From: Paraburkholderia kururiensis JCM 10599 = LMG 19447
GTDB lineage: Bacteria > Pseudomonadota > Gammaproteobacteria > Burkholderiales > Burkholderiaceae
Assembly (NCBI RefSeq): GCF_003986935.1
Contig: NZ_RJZE01000001.1
Location: 1 to 64,000 of the forward strand
Reading direction: 5' to 3'
DNA length: 64,000 bases
A program made the translations under genes and the position numbers. The notes under the pieces were generated by a model. The model had not been told where the DNA came from. It was given only the letters and a program-made list of their open reading frames with translations, and made no database searches. Shown piece by piece: positions 43,662 to 51,401 of this stretch (within the stretch, counting starts at the first letter, position 1; every line of letters starts with the position of its first letter).

Positions 43662-44612
43662 ATGTCCGACCCGATTGAAAGGCCCTACATCCTGCACATG
43701 TTCACGGCCACGCCGCAAATGAGCCCGTTCGACGTGAACATGGCCGCCGACGCCGGCTACCAGGTCATCGTCCCGTACTGCAACGTGGACGGCACGATGG
43801 TCACGAACCTGACCCAGGACGCCATCTTTTCGCGCGGCCCGAAGGGCGTGTCGCGCACCGGCATCTTCATTGGCGGACGCGACGTGATGCTCGCCGCCGA
43901 CATGCTCGACACCGCGCGCAAGGCGATGGTGCCGCCGTTCGAAGTCTCCGTGTTCGCCGACCCGAGCGGCTCGTACACCACGGCCGCGGCGCTCGTCGCG
44001 CTTGTGGAGCGGCACCTGCGCAAGGAGTTCGGCATGGAGCTGGGCGGCAAGCGCGTGCTGATTGCGGGCGGCACCGGCGCGGTGGGCCGCGTGGCGGCGG
44101 CAATGGCCGCGTCGCTGGGCGCGGACGTCGCCATCGCGAGCCACGTGGACGCCGCGCGCGCCACGCGCGTGAGCGACGAGATCAACGAACGCTTCGGCAT
44201 CAAGACCACGGGCGTTTCCACCGCGACGCCGCAAGCGCTGCGGCAGGCGCTGGCCGATACCGAAATCCTGCTCGCCACCGCGATTGCGGGCATCCAGGTG
44301 GTGAGCGCCGAAGACCTCGGGCATGCGAAGCGTCTCCTGATCGCCGCGGACGTCAACGCCGTGCCGCCCGAAGGCATTGCGGGCGTCAACGTGATGAACG
44401 ACGGCAAGCCGCTCGCGTCCGCACCGGGCGCATCCACGCCGGGCACGACCGCGGACGGCGCCATCGGCATCGGCGCACTCGCCATCGGCAACGTGAAGTA
44501 CCAGGTGGAGCACCGTCTGTTCGTGCGGATGCGCACCGCCGGCAAGCCCGTGTATCTGGGCTTTCCCGAAGCATTCGCCGAGGCCCGCGCGGTGGCCGGC
44601 GAACTGGGCTGA
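43662..44612 (+). CDS. mtdB: NAD(P)-dependent methylene-H4MPT dehydrogenase
   Basis: The 316-residue enzyme shows the MtdA/MtdB family start ERPYILHMFTATPQMSPFDVN and a Rossmann nucleotide site AGGTGAVGRVAAAMAASLGA. The C-terminus is GAIGIGALAIGNVKYQVEHRLF. It oxidises methylene-H4MPT to methenyl-H4MPT in the cytoplasm. It is grouped with mch and fae, which catalyse the steps before and after. The assignment to MtdB instead of MtdA rests on the gene context. Confidence 0.92.
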   Translation: MSDPIERPYILHMFTATPQMSPFDVNMAADAGYQVIVPYCNVDGTMVTNLTQDAIFSRGPKGVSRTGIFIGGRDVMLAADMLDTARKAMVPPFEVSVFADPSGSYTTAAALVALVERHLRKEFGMELGGKRVLIAGGTGAVGRVAAAMAASLGADVAIASHVDAARATRVSDEINERFGIKTTGVSTATPQALRQALADTEILLATAIAGIQVVSAEDLGHAKRLLIAADVNAVPPEGIAGVNVMNDGKPLASAPGASTPGTTADGAIGIGALAIGNVKYQVEHRLFVRMRTAGKPVYLGFPEAFAEARAVAGELG

Positions 44613-44647
44613 ACGCCGCGCTCACCCGGAACGCACCAACGCCCGAT

Positions 44648-45886
44648 ATGGCTCATATGATTGCGCGCCCCTCGTCCTCGCAAGCGCCCTTCGTGGCGGT
44701 GGCCGGGCTGTCGGCGCGCATGCTCGCGCAGTCGGCGGCGCGCGCCGGGCTGCGCGTGGCCGCGCTCGACCTCTTCGGCGACCGCGACACGCGCGAGGCA
44801 TCGGCAATCTGGTTCGACGTGAGCGGCCCGGCGAGCAACGGGCTGTGCATCGACGGCGCGCGGCTCGTGGATGCGCTGCAACGCGTCACGCGGCTGCCGA
44901 ATCTGCTGGGCTGGATCGGCACGAGCGGCATCGAACCGCTCGCACGCGAGCTTCTGGATGCGCCCGGCTTGCCGCGCCTGATCGGCAACAGCGCCGAGGC
45001 AACGGCCGCCGTGCGCGAGCCCGAACGCTTCTTCGCGCTGCTCGACGCGCTGCACATTGCGCATCCCGCCGTCTCGTTCACGGTGCCTGAGGTGCTGCAC
45101 GGGTGGCTCTTCAAGCGCGCGCACGGTTGCGGCGGCACGCACATCGAAGCGGCGGATTCGCTCGACCGCGGCGCGCTTTTTAGTCTCAGCAGCGAGAAGC
45201 GCGGCTATTTCCAGCGACACAGCGCGGGGCGTTCGCTCTCCGTGCTTTTCATCGGCGCGCGCGGCGAGGTGTCCATTCTCGGCTTCGCGGAGCAGCTCAC
45301 CTGCGCGCTGGGCAACCTGCCGTTCGTGCATGCGGGCGCCATCGGCCCCATCGATCTGCCGCCGCGCGTGGCCGCCCAGGTGCACGAGGCCGTGAGCGCG
45401 CTGTGCGCCCACGCGGGCCTCACCGGCATCAACAGCTGCGACTTCCTGCTGGACGGCGACGCCATCCAGGTGCTCGAAATCAACGCGCGCCCGTCGTCCA
45501 CCATGACGCTCTACGAAACCGTCTGGCCGCACGCGTGGCCGCGCGGGCTGCTCGCCTGTCATATCGACGCCTGCCGGCGTGGAAAGCTGCCCGATCCCGC
45601 ACCCGCGCATGCCGCCTGGCGCGCCGGGCAGCAGGTGCTGTTTTCCCCGCGCCGCTTCGTCGCGTCCCAGGCGTTCAGCGACGCATGTCTGCACGACCCC
45701 GCGTGCCGCGACGTGCCGATGCCCGGCACGCTCGTCGAAGCCGGGCAGCCCGTTTGCACACTGGTCGTGCGCGCGCCCGCGCTTGCCGAGGTGCATCGCG
45801 CGCTGACGCTTCAGCGCGAAGCCGTTCTCGAACGTATCGAAACCTGCCACGAGCCCGACTATGCCTTCATCCATTGCCACTCCTGA
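44648..45886 (+). CDS. ATP-grasp family protein of the H4MPT cluster
   Basis: The 412-residue protein has a predicted ATP-grasp fold. A nucleotide-binding-like N-terminus (VAVAGLSARMLAQSAARAG) is followed by VLHGWLFKRAHGCGGTHI and the metal-binding DGDAIQVLEINARPSSTM. Homologues are regular members of methylotroph H4MPT clusters (the orf5/orf17 type; exact numbering not checked). A ligase step in cofactor synthesis, for example amide bond formation on methanopterin or methylofuran, is the likely role. Its end overlaps mch by 26 bases. Confidence 0.78.
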   Translation: MAHMIARPSSSQAPFVAVAGLSARMLAQSAARAGLRVAALDLFGDRDTREASAIWFDVSGPASNGLCIDGARLVDALQRVTRLPNLLGWIGTSGIEPLARELLDAPGLPRLIGNSAEATAAVREPERFFALLDALHIAHPAVSFTVPEVLHGWLFKRAHGCGGTHIEAADSLDRGALFSLSSEKRGYFQRHSAGRSLSVLFIGARGEVSILGFAEQLTCALGNLPFVHAGAIGPIDLPPRVAAQVHEAVSALCAHAGLTGINSCDFLLDGDAIQVLEINARPSSTMTLYETVWPHAWPRGLLACHIDACRRGKLPDPAPAHAAWRAGQQVLFSPRRFVASQAFSDACLHDPACRDVPMPGTLVEAGQPVCTLVVRAPALAEVHRALTLQREAVLERIETCHEPDYAFIHCHS

Positions 45887-46883
45887 AACGGCCGGCAACG
45901 CGGCGGCGCCCGCGTTGAGCGTCAATGCCCGCAGCGAAGCGCTCGTCGCGCAGTTGGTGGGCGACGCCGCGTACTACGGCGTGGCCGTCTCGCACACCGA
46001 CGACGGCACGGTGATCGTGGATGCTGGCGTGGACGCGCGCGGCAGCGTGGAAGCGGGCGTGCTGGTGGCGCGCATCTGCATGGGCGGCCTCGGCCGCGTG
46101 GCGGTGCACGGCGACTTCGGCAGCGAACCGCTGTGGCCCACGATGATCGACGTACACACGTCGTCGCCGGTGCTCGCGTGCCTCGGCAGCCAGTACGCGG
46201 GGTGGAGCCTTGCGGCGTCGAAGGAAGAAACGGGCGGCAAGAAATTTTTCTCGCTCGGCTCGGGCCCGGCGCGCGCGCTGGCGGTGAAAGAGCCGCTCTT
46301 CGGCGAACTCGGCTATCGCGACCGGCACGATCGCGGCGTGCTCGTGCTCGAAGTGGACCGCCTGCCGCCGAAGGTGATCGTCGACAAGGTGCTGCGCGAC
46401 TGCGGCCTCGCCTCTGACCGGCTCACGCTCATCGTCACGCCCACTTCGTCCGCGGCGGGAACGGTGCAGGTGATTGCACGCGTCGTGGAAGTGGCAATGC
46501 ACAAGGTGCACGTGCTCGGCGTGCCGCTCGACGAAGTGGTGGAAGGCAGCGGCTGCGCGCCATTGCCGCCGCCCGCGCCGGACGGCATCGAAGCCATGGG
46601 CCGCACCAACGACGCCATTCTCTACGGCGGCCGCGTGCATCTCACGGTGAAACACGACGCGGTGGCGAAGCGCCTCGCCGCCGAATTGCCGTCGTCGTGC
46701 TCGCGCGACTACGGCCGCCCGTTCGCGGAAGTCTTTAAGTCCTTCAACTACGACTTCTACCAGATCGACCCGGCCCTCTTCGCGCCCGCCGAAGCGTGGG
46801 TGAGCAGCCTTGAAAGCGGCGCCACGTATCGCGGCGGACGCGTGGATGCCGCCGTGCTCACCGAGCAATGGCGCGAACAATGA
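45861..46883 (+). CDS. mch: Methenyl-H4MPT cyclohydrolase
   Basis: The 340-residue enzyme shows Mch family blocks: VSHTDDGTVIVDAGVDARGS, ARICMGGLGRVAV, ALAVKEPLFGELGYRD and the C-terminal FKSFNYDFYQIDPALFAPAE. It hydrolyses methenyl-H4MPT to formyl-H4MPT in the cytoplasm. The start codon lies inside the end of the preceding ATP-grasp gene and the stop overlaps the next ATP-grasp start, so all three are translationally linked. Confidence 0.93.
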   Translation: MPSSIATPETAGNAAAPALSVNARSEALVAQLVGDAAYYGVAVSHTDDGTVIVDAGVDARGSVEAGVLVARICMGGLGRVAVHGDFGSEPLWPTMIDVHTSSPVLACLGSQYAGWSLAASKEETGGKKFFSLGSGPARALAVKEPLFGELGYRDRHDRGVLVLEVDRLPPKVIVDKVLRDCGLASDRLTLIVTPTSSAAGTVQVIARVVEVAMHKVHVLGVPLDEVVEGSGCAPLPPPAPDGIEAMGRTNDAILYGGRVHLTVKHDAVAKRLAAELPSSCSRDYGRPFAEVFKSFNYDFYQIDPALFAPAEAWVSSLESGATYRGGRVDAAVLTEQWREQ

Positions 46884-47971
46884 CGCAGGCAAAGCAAGAC
46901 AGCATGAGCGACTCCGATACGACAAACCTTTCCGAAACGCCGCAGCTGACGCATGGCGGGCATCACGGCGTGCGCGTCGCGATCATGACCGACGAGACCG
47001 GCTGGCACACGGGCCGCCTCAAGAGCGCGTTCCGCGCACGCGGCGTGGAGGCGCGTTGCATCGACCTCGCGGCATGCCGCATCGACACCACGTGGGCGCC
47101 GCACGGCCTCGCACTGCCCGGCTACGGCCACACGCTGCCCGACGCGGTGTTCGTGCGCGGCATTGCGGGCGGCAGCTTCGAGCAGGTCACGCTGCGGCTC
47201 GGCATTCTGCACGCGCTGCGCGAAAGCGGCGTGCCCGTGTACAACGACGCGCGCGCCATCGAGCGCAGCGTCGATAAATCGATGACAAGTTTTCTGCTGC
47301 ACCGCAACGGCATCGCGACGCCCGCGACCTGGGCCGGCGAATCCACGGCGTTTGCGCAGCGCGTGTTGATGCGCGAGGCGGCCGCGGGGCGCCAGGTCGT
47401 GCTCAAGCCGCTGTTCGGATCGCAGGGTCGCGGGCTCAAGCGGTTGGGCGCGAAGCGTACGTCAGGTGCGCGAGGCACGCAGGTGGAAGCGCTCACGCCG
47501 CTGCCGTCGCTGACGTCTTATCAGCACGTCGCGTATCTGCAGCGCTATGTGGAAGGCGCGCGGCCCGGCTACGACTGGCGCGTGATGGTGATCGGCGGGC
47601 GGGCCGTGGCCGCGATGCGGCGCGTGGGCGGCCGCGGCTGGATCCATAACTTCGCGCAGGGCGGACGCTGCGAGCCCGAGTCGCTCGACCCGGCTTTGGC
47701 GCACACCGCCATACGCGCAGCCGATGCGCTCGGGCTCGACTACGCGGGCGTCGATCTCATCCCGAATCCCGACGACGCGAACCGCCCGCTCGTGCTCGAA
47801 GTAAACGGCGTGGCGGCGTGGCGCGGGCTGCAATCGGTCACCACGGTCGACCTCGCGGCGGCGCTCGTCGACGACCTGCTCGACCGCAAGCTCGCCGCGA
47901 GCCGCGCCGCGCTCGCGCATGCGAACGAGCCAGGCGACACGCCGCCGCTGGCGGCGTCGCCGGCAGCGTGA
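46880..47971 (+). CDS. RimK-like ATP-grasp ligase of the H4MPT cluster
   Basis: The 363-residue protein resembles RimK/glutamate ligases: RVAIMTDETGWHTGRL at the N-terminus, SVDKSMTSFLLHRNGIATP, VLKPLFGSQGRGLKRLG as the ATP loop, and the metal site LVLEVNGVAAWRGL. RimK-like enzymes add glutamate to peptides or cofactors. Polyglutamylation of methanopterin or methylofuran is a reasonable role. The start at 46880 forms an ATGA overlap with mch; an ATG at 46868 is four codons upstream. Confidence 0.82.
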   Translation: MTQAKQDSMSDSDTTNLSETPQLTHGGHHGVRVAIMTDETGWHTGRLKSAFRARGVEARCIDLAACRIDTTWAPHGLALPGYGHTLPDAVFVRGIAGGSFEQVTLRLGILHALRESGVPVYNDARAIERSVDKSMTSFLLHRNGIATPATWAGESTAFAQRVLMREAAAGRQVVLKPLFGSQGRGLKRLGAKRTSGARGTQVEALTPLPSLTSYQHVAYLQRYVEGARPGYDWRVMVIGGRAVAAMRRVGGRGWIHNFAQGGRCEPESLDPALAHTAIRAADALGLDYAGVDLIPNPDDANRPLVLEVNGVAAWRGLQSVTTVDLAAALVDDLLDRKLAASRAALAHANEPGDTPPLAASPAA

Positions 47972-48038
47972 GGGTGCGCGCCACCGCACGTGCCGCCCCG
48001 TGCCACCACGTGCCACATAACGCGCTATCAAACACACC

Positions 48039-49004
48039 ATGACCCCACCGCCCACGCCATTCGACCTTGCGCGCGAGGCGTTTCTTGCCGCGTGCCGGCT
48101 CGACGTGGAAACACCGAAGCCCGGCAACGTCAGCGTGGAAAGCGCGGGACACGGCATGACGGCCGCGCAGTTTCTGGCCAGCGCGCAAGCCGCCGCCGGT
48201 CCGCTGTTCGCGCACGGCGCGCCTGTGGGCAAGCGGATTCTCGACGCAGTGGCGCGCACGCGCGAAGTGGCGGGATGCAACACGAATCTGGGCATCGTGC
48301 TGCTCGTCGCGCCGCTTGCTACCTCGCTTGCTGCCTCGCTTACTGCCCCGCTTACTGCCGCGCTCAACGAACGCGACGAACCAGACGAGTCCAGCGGCGA
48401 AGCGCTCACCGCCAGGCGCTGGCGCGCTGCAACAGAACGCGTGCTCGCTCGCCTCACCGTGGACGACGCACGCGACGCCTATCGCGCCATCGCGCTTGCG
48501 AATCCCGGTGGTCTGGGCGACGCGCCGGAGCAATCCGTCCACGACGCCCCCACCGTCGATTTGCGCGCCGCCATGCAACTGGCCGCGCAGCGCGACAGCA
48601 TTGCGCGGCAGTACGCGAACGGCTTCGCGGACATCTTCGAAACGGGCCTTGCCGCCGTAGACGAAATGCCCGCCGAGGCACCGCGTCTGGTCACGCTCAA
48701 CGTGTTCCTCACGTTCCTCGCGAGCCATCCCGATTCGCACATTGTGCGCAAACACGGCATGGCGCTGGCGCAGAGTGTCACGCTTGCGGCACGCGCGCAG
48801 CACGGCCGCTGGCGCGCGGCGGCCACTCAAACGCCAGACCAGAGCGCCTTGCGTGACCTCTATGCATGGGATACCGAACTGAAATCGCGCGGCATCAATC
48901 CCGGCACGAGCGCCGACCTGACTGTCGCCACGCTGTTCGTGGCGGGCCGTCTCGCGCCGCAAGGCTGGGTGCGTGCACCGGCTGCGCGCGGCGACGAGAC
49001 ATGA
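48039..49004 (+). CDS. CitG/MdcB-like triphosphoribosyl transferase family protein (H4MPT cluster)
   Basis: The 321-residue protein matches the triphosphoribosyl-dephospho-CoA synthase family by CRLDVETPKPGNVSVES and GCNTNLGIVLLVAPLA, and in the C-terminus by GINPGTSADLTVATLFV. A member of this family is a standard part of methylotroph H4MPT clusters (often called orf7), where its activity is not firmly known; attachment of a phosphoribosyl-type group is plausible. No citrate or malonate lyase genes are near. Residues 92-107 come from a fourfold 12-base repeat. Confidence 0.82.
   Translation: MTPPPTPFDLAREAFLAACRLDVETPKPGNVSVESAGHGMTAAQFLASAQAAAGPLFAHGAPVGKRILDAVARTREVAGCNTNLGIVLLVAPLATSLAASLTAPLTAALNERDEPDESSGEALTARRWRAATERVLARLTVDDARDAYRAIALANPGGLGDAPEQSVHDAPTVDLRAAMQLAAQRDSIARQYANGFADIFETGLAAVDEMPAEAPRLVTLNVFLTFLASHPDSHIVRKHGMALAQSVTLAARAQHGRWRAAATQTPDQSALRDLYAWDTELKSRGINPGTSADLTVATLFVAGRLAPQGWVRAPAARGDET
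48312..48359 (+). repeat. Four 12-base tandem repeats inside the CitG-like gene
   Basis: Units related to CCGCTTACTGCC occur four times in frame and encode PLAT, SLAA, SLTA and PLTA. The block falls just after the conserved NTNLGIVLL motif and probably lengthens a loop. Confidence 0.7.
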
Positions 49005-49022
49005 GCGTCGCGGCGCGCGAAC

Positions 49023-49038
49023 TGGCACGGAAAGTGAT
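49023..49038 (+). promoter_or_regulatory. Sigma-54-like element before fae
   Basis: TGGCACGGAAAGTGAT contains a perfect -24 box (TGGCACG) but only a partial -12 box (GTGAT in place of TTGCW), so the critical GC is GA. It lies about 110 bases before the fae start. It could be a weak or decayed second promoter giving fae extra expression. Confidence 0.35.
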
Positions 49039-49148
49039 AGCTAAAGCCACCGTTCTTCACCACGCTCCTGCACGCTCGGGGACCTCAAACCAACGATGCA
49101 GACGGCAACCACGCAGTCAGCAGATCCATTCACTCATGGAGGAACAGC

Positions 49149-49658
49149 ATGGCCAAGATCAATCGCGTCCTGATAGGAGAGTCGCTGGTCGGCGACGGTA
49201 ACGAAGTCGCGCACATCGACCTGCTCATCGGACCGCGAGGTTCAGCTGCAGAAACGGCGTTCTGCAACGCGCTGACCAACAACAAGGACGGCTTCACGTC
49301 GCTGCTCGCCGTCGTTGCGCCGAACCTCGTGACCAAGCCGCCTACGGTGATGTTCAACAAGGTGACGATCAAGGGCGCGAAGCAGGCCGTGCAGATGTTC
49401 GGCCCGGCACAGCACGCGGTGGCGCTCGCCGTGGCGGACAGCGTGGAGGACGGCACGATTCCTCAGGACGAAGCGGACGATCTGTTCATCTGCGTGGGCG
49501 TGTTCATTCACTGGCTCGCCGACGACGACAAGAAGATCCAGGAGTTCAACTACAAGGCCACTCGCGAGGCGATCCAGCGTGCCGTGGCCGGGCAGCCCAC
49601 AGCGGCGGAGGTGGTGTCGAAGAAGGCGAGCGTGGCGCATCCGTTCGCAGCGGGTTGA
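49149..49658 (+). CDS. fae: Formaldehyde-activating enzyme
   Basis: The 169-residue protein is a clear Fae: [23 protein letters not shown] with the catalytic His22, followed by [18 protein letters not shown] and [21 protein letters not shown]. It joins formaldehyde with H4MPT to form methylene-H4MPT in the cytoplasm and is usually made in large amounts. A strong GGAGGAA ribosome site and a preceding 144-base gap with a sigma-54-like element fit high expression. A long hairpin follows. Confidence 0.97.
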   Translation: MAKINRVLIGESLVGDGNEVAHIDLLIGPRGSAAETAFCNALTNNKDGFTSLLAVVAPNLVTKPPTVMFNKVTIKGAKQAVQMFGPAQHAVALAVADSVEDGTIPQDEADDLFICVGVFIHWLADDDKKIQEFNYKATREAIQRAVAGQPTAAEVVSKKASVAHPFAAG

Positions 49659-49705
49659 AGCGAACCGCGCCCGCCACGCACGTGGTGGAAGTCAGGAAGT
49701 GAGAA

Positions 49706-49746
49706 GCCGGGAACCGCCTGGACCACGTCCAGCCACGGTTCCCGGC
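49706..49746 (+). terminator. Long hairpin after fae
   Basis: GCCGGGAACCG pairs with CGGTTCCCGGC, and a second stem (CTGGAC with GTCCAG) extends towards a CAC loop. The 41-base structure lies 47 bases past the fae stop. No T-run follows, so it may stabilise the fae end of the message more than end it. Confidence 0.55.
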
Positions 49747-49821
49747 ATGTTGCGTTGCCGGTGCGGCTGCACGTTGCTGCACGTTGCTTAAGCCGGCACG
49801 CCAGCCATTGAGGGGGAACAG

Positions 49822-50283
49822 ATGACGAGACGATCCCGTATGTTGCTGGCCGGCGCGTGCGTGACGCTCTTCGCACCGCTGGCATGGGCACAGCAGAACG
49901 GCGCTGCCCAGCAGGCCGCAGCCCCGCCGCAGGATGCACAGGCTCAGGCAAAGGCGCCGGCAGGCGGCTACGACTACCCGACCGAAGGCCGCGTGGAGTA
50001 CGTGCTCTCCTGCATGGACGAGAACGGGCACGACTTCGTGAACGTCTACAAGTGCTCGTGCGTGATCGACAAGATGGCGACCGCGTTGCCGTATAACGAC
50101 TTCATCGACCAGTCCACGTTCGCGAAGTACGCCACGCTGGGTGGCGAAGGCGGCGCCGAGTTTCGCGTGGATGAAGCGAAGCGCCAGACGAAGAAATTCC
50201 GCACGCTACAGGCCAACGCCTATCACGCCTGCGGGCTAGGCTCGCAGACCACGGCGTCTGCCGCAGGGGCCACGGCGAAGTAG
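49822..50283 (+). CDS. Unrecognised small exported protein with Cys motif
   Basis: I do not recognise this 153-residue protein. It has a signal peptide (RRSRMLLAGACVTLFAPLAWAQ), a Gln/Ala/Pro-rich linker, then a small folded part with four cysteines: VEYVLSCMDENGHDF, the CSC of VYKCSCVIDKMATAL, and a last one in NAYHACGLG. The cysteines could form disulfides or bind a metal or heme-like group in the periplasm. A strong GAGGGGGA ribosome site precedes the ATG. It follows fae by 163 bases, so an accessory role for XoxF or PQQ metabolism is possible from position alone. Confidence 0.72.
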   Translation: MTRRSRMLLAGACVTLFAPLAWAQQNGAAQQAAAPPQDAQAQAKAPAGGYDYPTEGRVEYVLSCMDENGHDFVNVYKCSCVIDKMATALPYNDFIDQSTFAKYATLGGEGGAEFRVDEAKRQTKKFRTLQANAYHACGLGSQTTASAAGATAK

Positions 50284-50333
50284 CAGGACTTACTGCGAAG
50301 ACCACTGCGAGGGCTCACTGCGCAGAACGCACT

Positions 50334-50360
50334 GCGGGGCGAAATGCAGGGACGCCCCGC
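50334..50360 (+). terminator. Hairpin after the small exported protein gene
   Basis: GCGGGGCG (50334-50341) and CGCCCCGC (50353-50360) form a perfect 8-base-pair stem, 51 bases past the stop. Smaller hairpins (GGCGCG/CGCGCC and CGTGT/ACACG) follow at 50418-50460 and may terminate the opposite folB-like gene. Confidence 0.5.
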
Positions 50361-50509
50361 GTGGGCCGCATTGTCGGCGCTCATTGCCGGCGCGTACTGC
50401 TGCAACGCAGCGGACGAGGCGCGCTGATACGCGCCTGCTGATGCGTGTCTGCTAACACGTGCCGAAATGCGGCGAGCCGCCCCTGTATGCCGCGCGCGGC
50501 TCGCCCGCC

Positions 50510-51031
50510 TCAGTTGGGCACGAGCCCCGCGCCAAGCGACGCGAAACCTTCCAGACTCATGCGCGGCGCATCCGAACCGCTGCGCCGCCGCTCGATCTGC
50601 ACGCCCACGGCCGTCACGTCGTCGAACTTGGCCGGCTTGGCAATCGACACGCGCACCCACGCCGCGCCGAATTCGCCGATCAACAGCTGCGCCACGGCCT
50701 CTGCGAGCGCTTCGAGCAGCGTCAGACGGTGCGTGGCGAGCAGCGCGAGCAGCGCCTCACGCACCGCTGCGTAATTCACGGTGTCTTCTATGCGGTCGGT
50801 CGTGCACGCGCGAATGCGCGGCAGCCCGATGGCAAGGTTGATGCGTACCGGTTGGGCAGCATCCTTTTCCTCGCGCTCTATTCCAATAATGGTTGGGGCC
50901 ACGAAGTTTTCGACGAACACAATGTCCATCTGCTCCGGCATCGCCTCAGTCGCCTGCGAGCGCAGGCGCACGTGGCTGTCCGTTGCGGCGTCGGCAAGAT
51001 TCACGAGGCGAAGGCTTTCGATACGATTCAT
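50510..51031 (-). CDS. Dihydroneopterin aldolase (FolB-like), probably for H4MPT synthesis
   Basis: The 173-residue protein contains the FolB fold: VFVENFVAPTIIGIEREEKD, RIEDTVNYAAVREALLALLA and HRLTLLEALAEAVAQLLIG with the catalytic glutamate, then VRVSIAKPAKFDDV. An N-terminal extension of about 34 residues is unusual for FolB; an internal Met at residue 32 or 35 could be an alternative start, but GGAG lies eight bases before 51031. It cleaves dihydroneopterin to the hydroxymethyl-pterin precursor shared by folate and methanopterin. It is divergent from the sigma-54 activator operon. Confidence 0.83.
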   Translation of the reverse strand: MNRIESLRLVNLADAATDSHVRLRSQATEAMPEQMDIVFVENFVAPTIIGIEREEKDAAQPVRINLAIGLPRIRACTTDRIEDTVNYAAVREALLALLATHRLTLLEALAEAVAQLLIGEFGAAWVRVSIAKPAKFDDVTAVGVQIERRRSGSDAPRMSLEGFASLGAGLVPN

Positions 51032-51401
51032 GTTGTGCTGCTCCGCCGCGCGCGGCTCGTTGAAAAGGGACAGTTCCCAGGAAAGCGAAGCACTCTGTAC
51101 CAAACCTGGCACAGCGACTTTCGTTTTGCAGGCCCGACTATGGGCTGAACAGCAAAGAGCAAAAATCGGGCACACTGTGCCTCCCCCGTGCGACTGCTTA
51201 TTGAACGGGAGCGCCATCCGGCGTAGAGTTTTTTAAGCGGCCATGTACAGATAGAACCCAGATTCATGATGCATGGCCGTTGGCTGCGCATGCGGGCGCG
51301 AGAAACCGCAGTGCAACAAGTGGACGAACATTATCGATAAGGCGGCGCGCGCGCCGGCTCCACCAGCCGGCATGAGTGCGTACGCCACGGAGACAAGTCC
51401 C
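51032..51401. other. Divergent region between folB-like gene and sigma-54 activator
   Basis: No gene is supported in these 370 bases. They contain an 18-base dyad (51096-51113) and a 13-base palindrome GGCACACTGTGCC (51169-51181). No -24/-12 pair with correct spacing was found on either strand, so the activator gene itself is probably sigma-70 transcribed. Confidence 0.5.
51096..51113. promoter_or_regulatory. Dyad operator resembling an AcoR-type activator site
   Basis: TGTACCAAACCTGGCACA has the symmetrical skeleton TGT-n-CCA-n4-TGG-n-ACA, matching at seven base pairs. TGT-N12-ACA elements are typical of AcoR-like activators. It lies 65 bases from the folB-like start. Confidence 0.5.

Noticed and set aside
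43757..45925. A 722-codon minus-strand frame opposite mtdB and the ATP-grasp gene
   Set aside because: It is the antisense of two well-supported enzymes and has no recognisable domain.
50292..50336. Four ACTGCG repeats after the small exported protein gene, considered as a CRISPR-like or iteron array
   Set aside because: Units are only six bases with uneven 12 to 14 base spacing and no spacers of uniform length.
51106..51124. TGGCACAGCGACTTTCG as a sigma-54 promoter for the activator gene
   Set aside because: The -24 box is good but there is no GC at the -12 position.
51169..51181. GGCACACTGTGCC palindrome as an activator site
   Set aside because: The half-sites face outward with a one-base centre, unlike the inward TGT-N12-ACA dyad nearby; kept only as a note.
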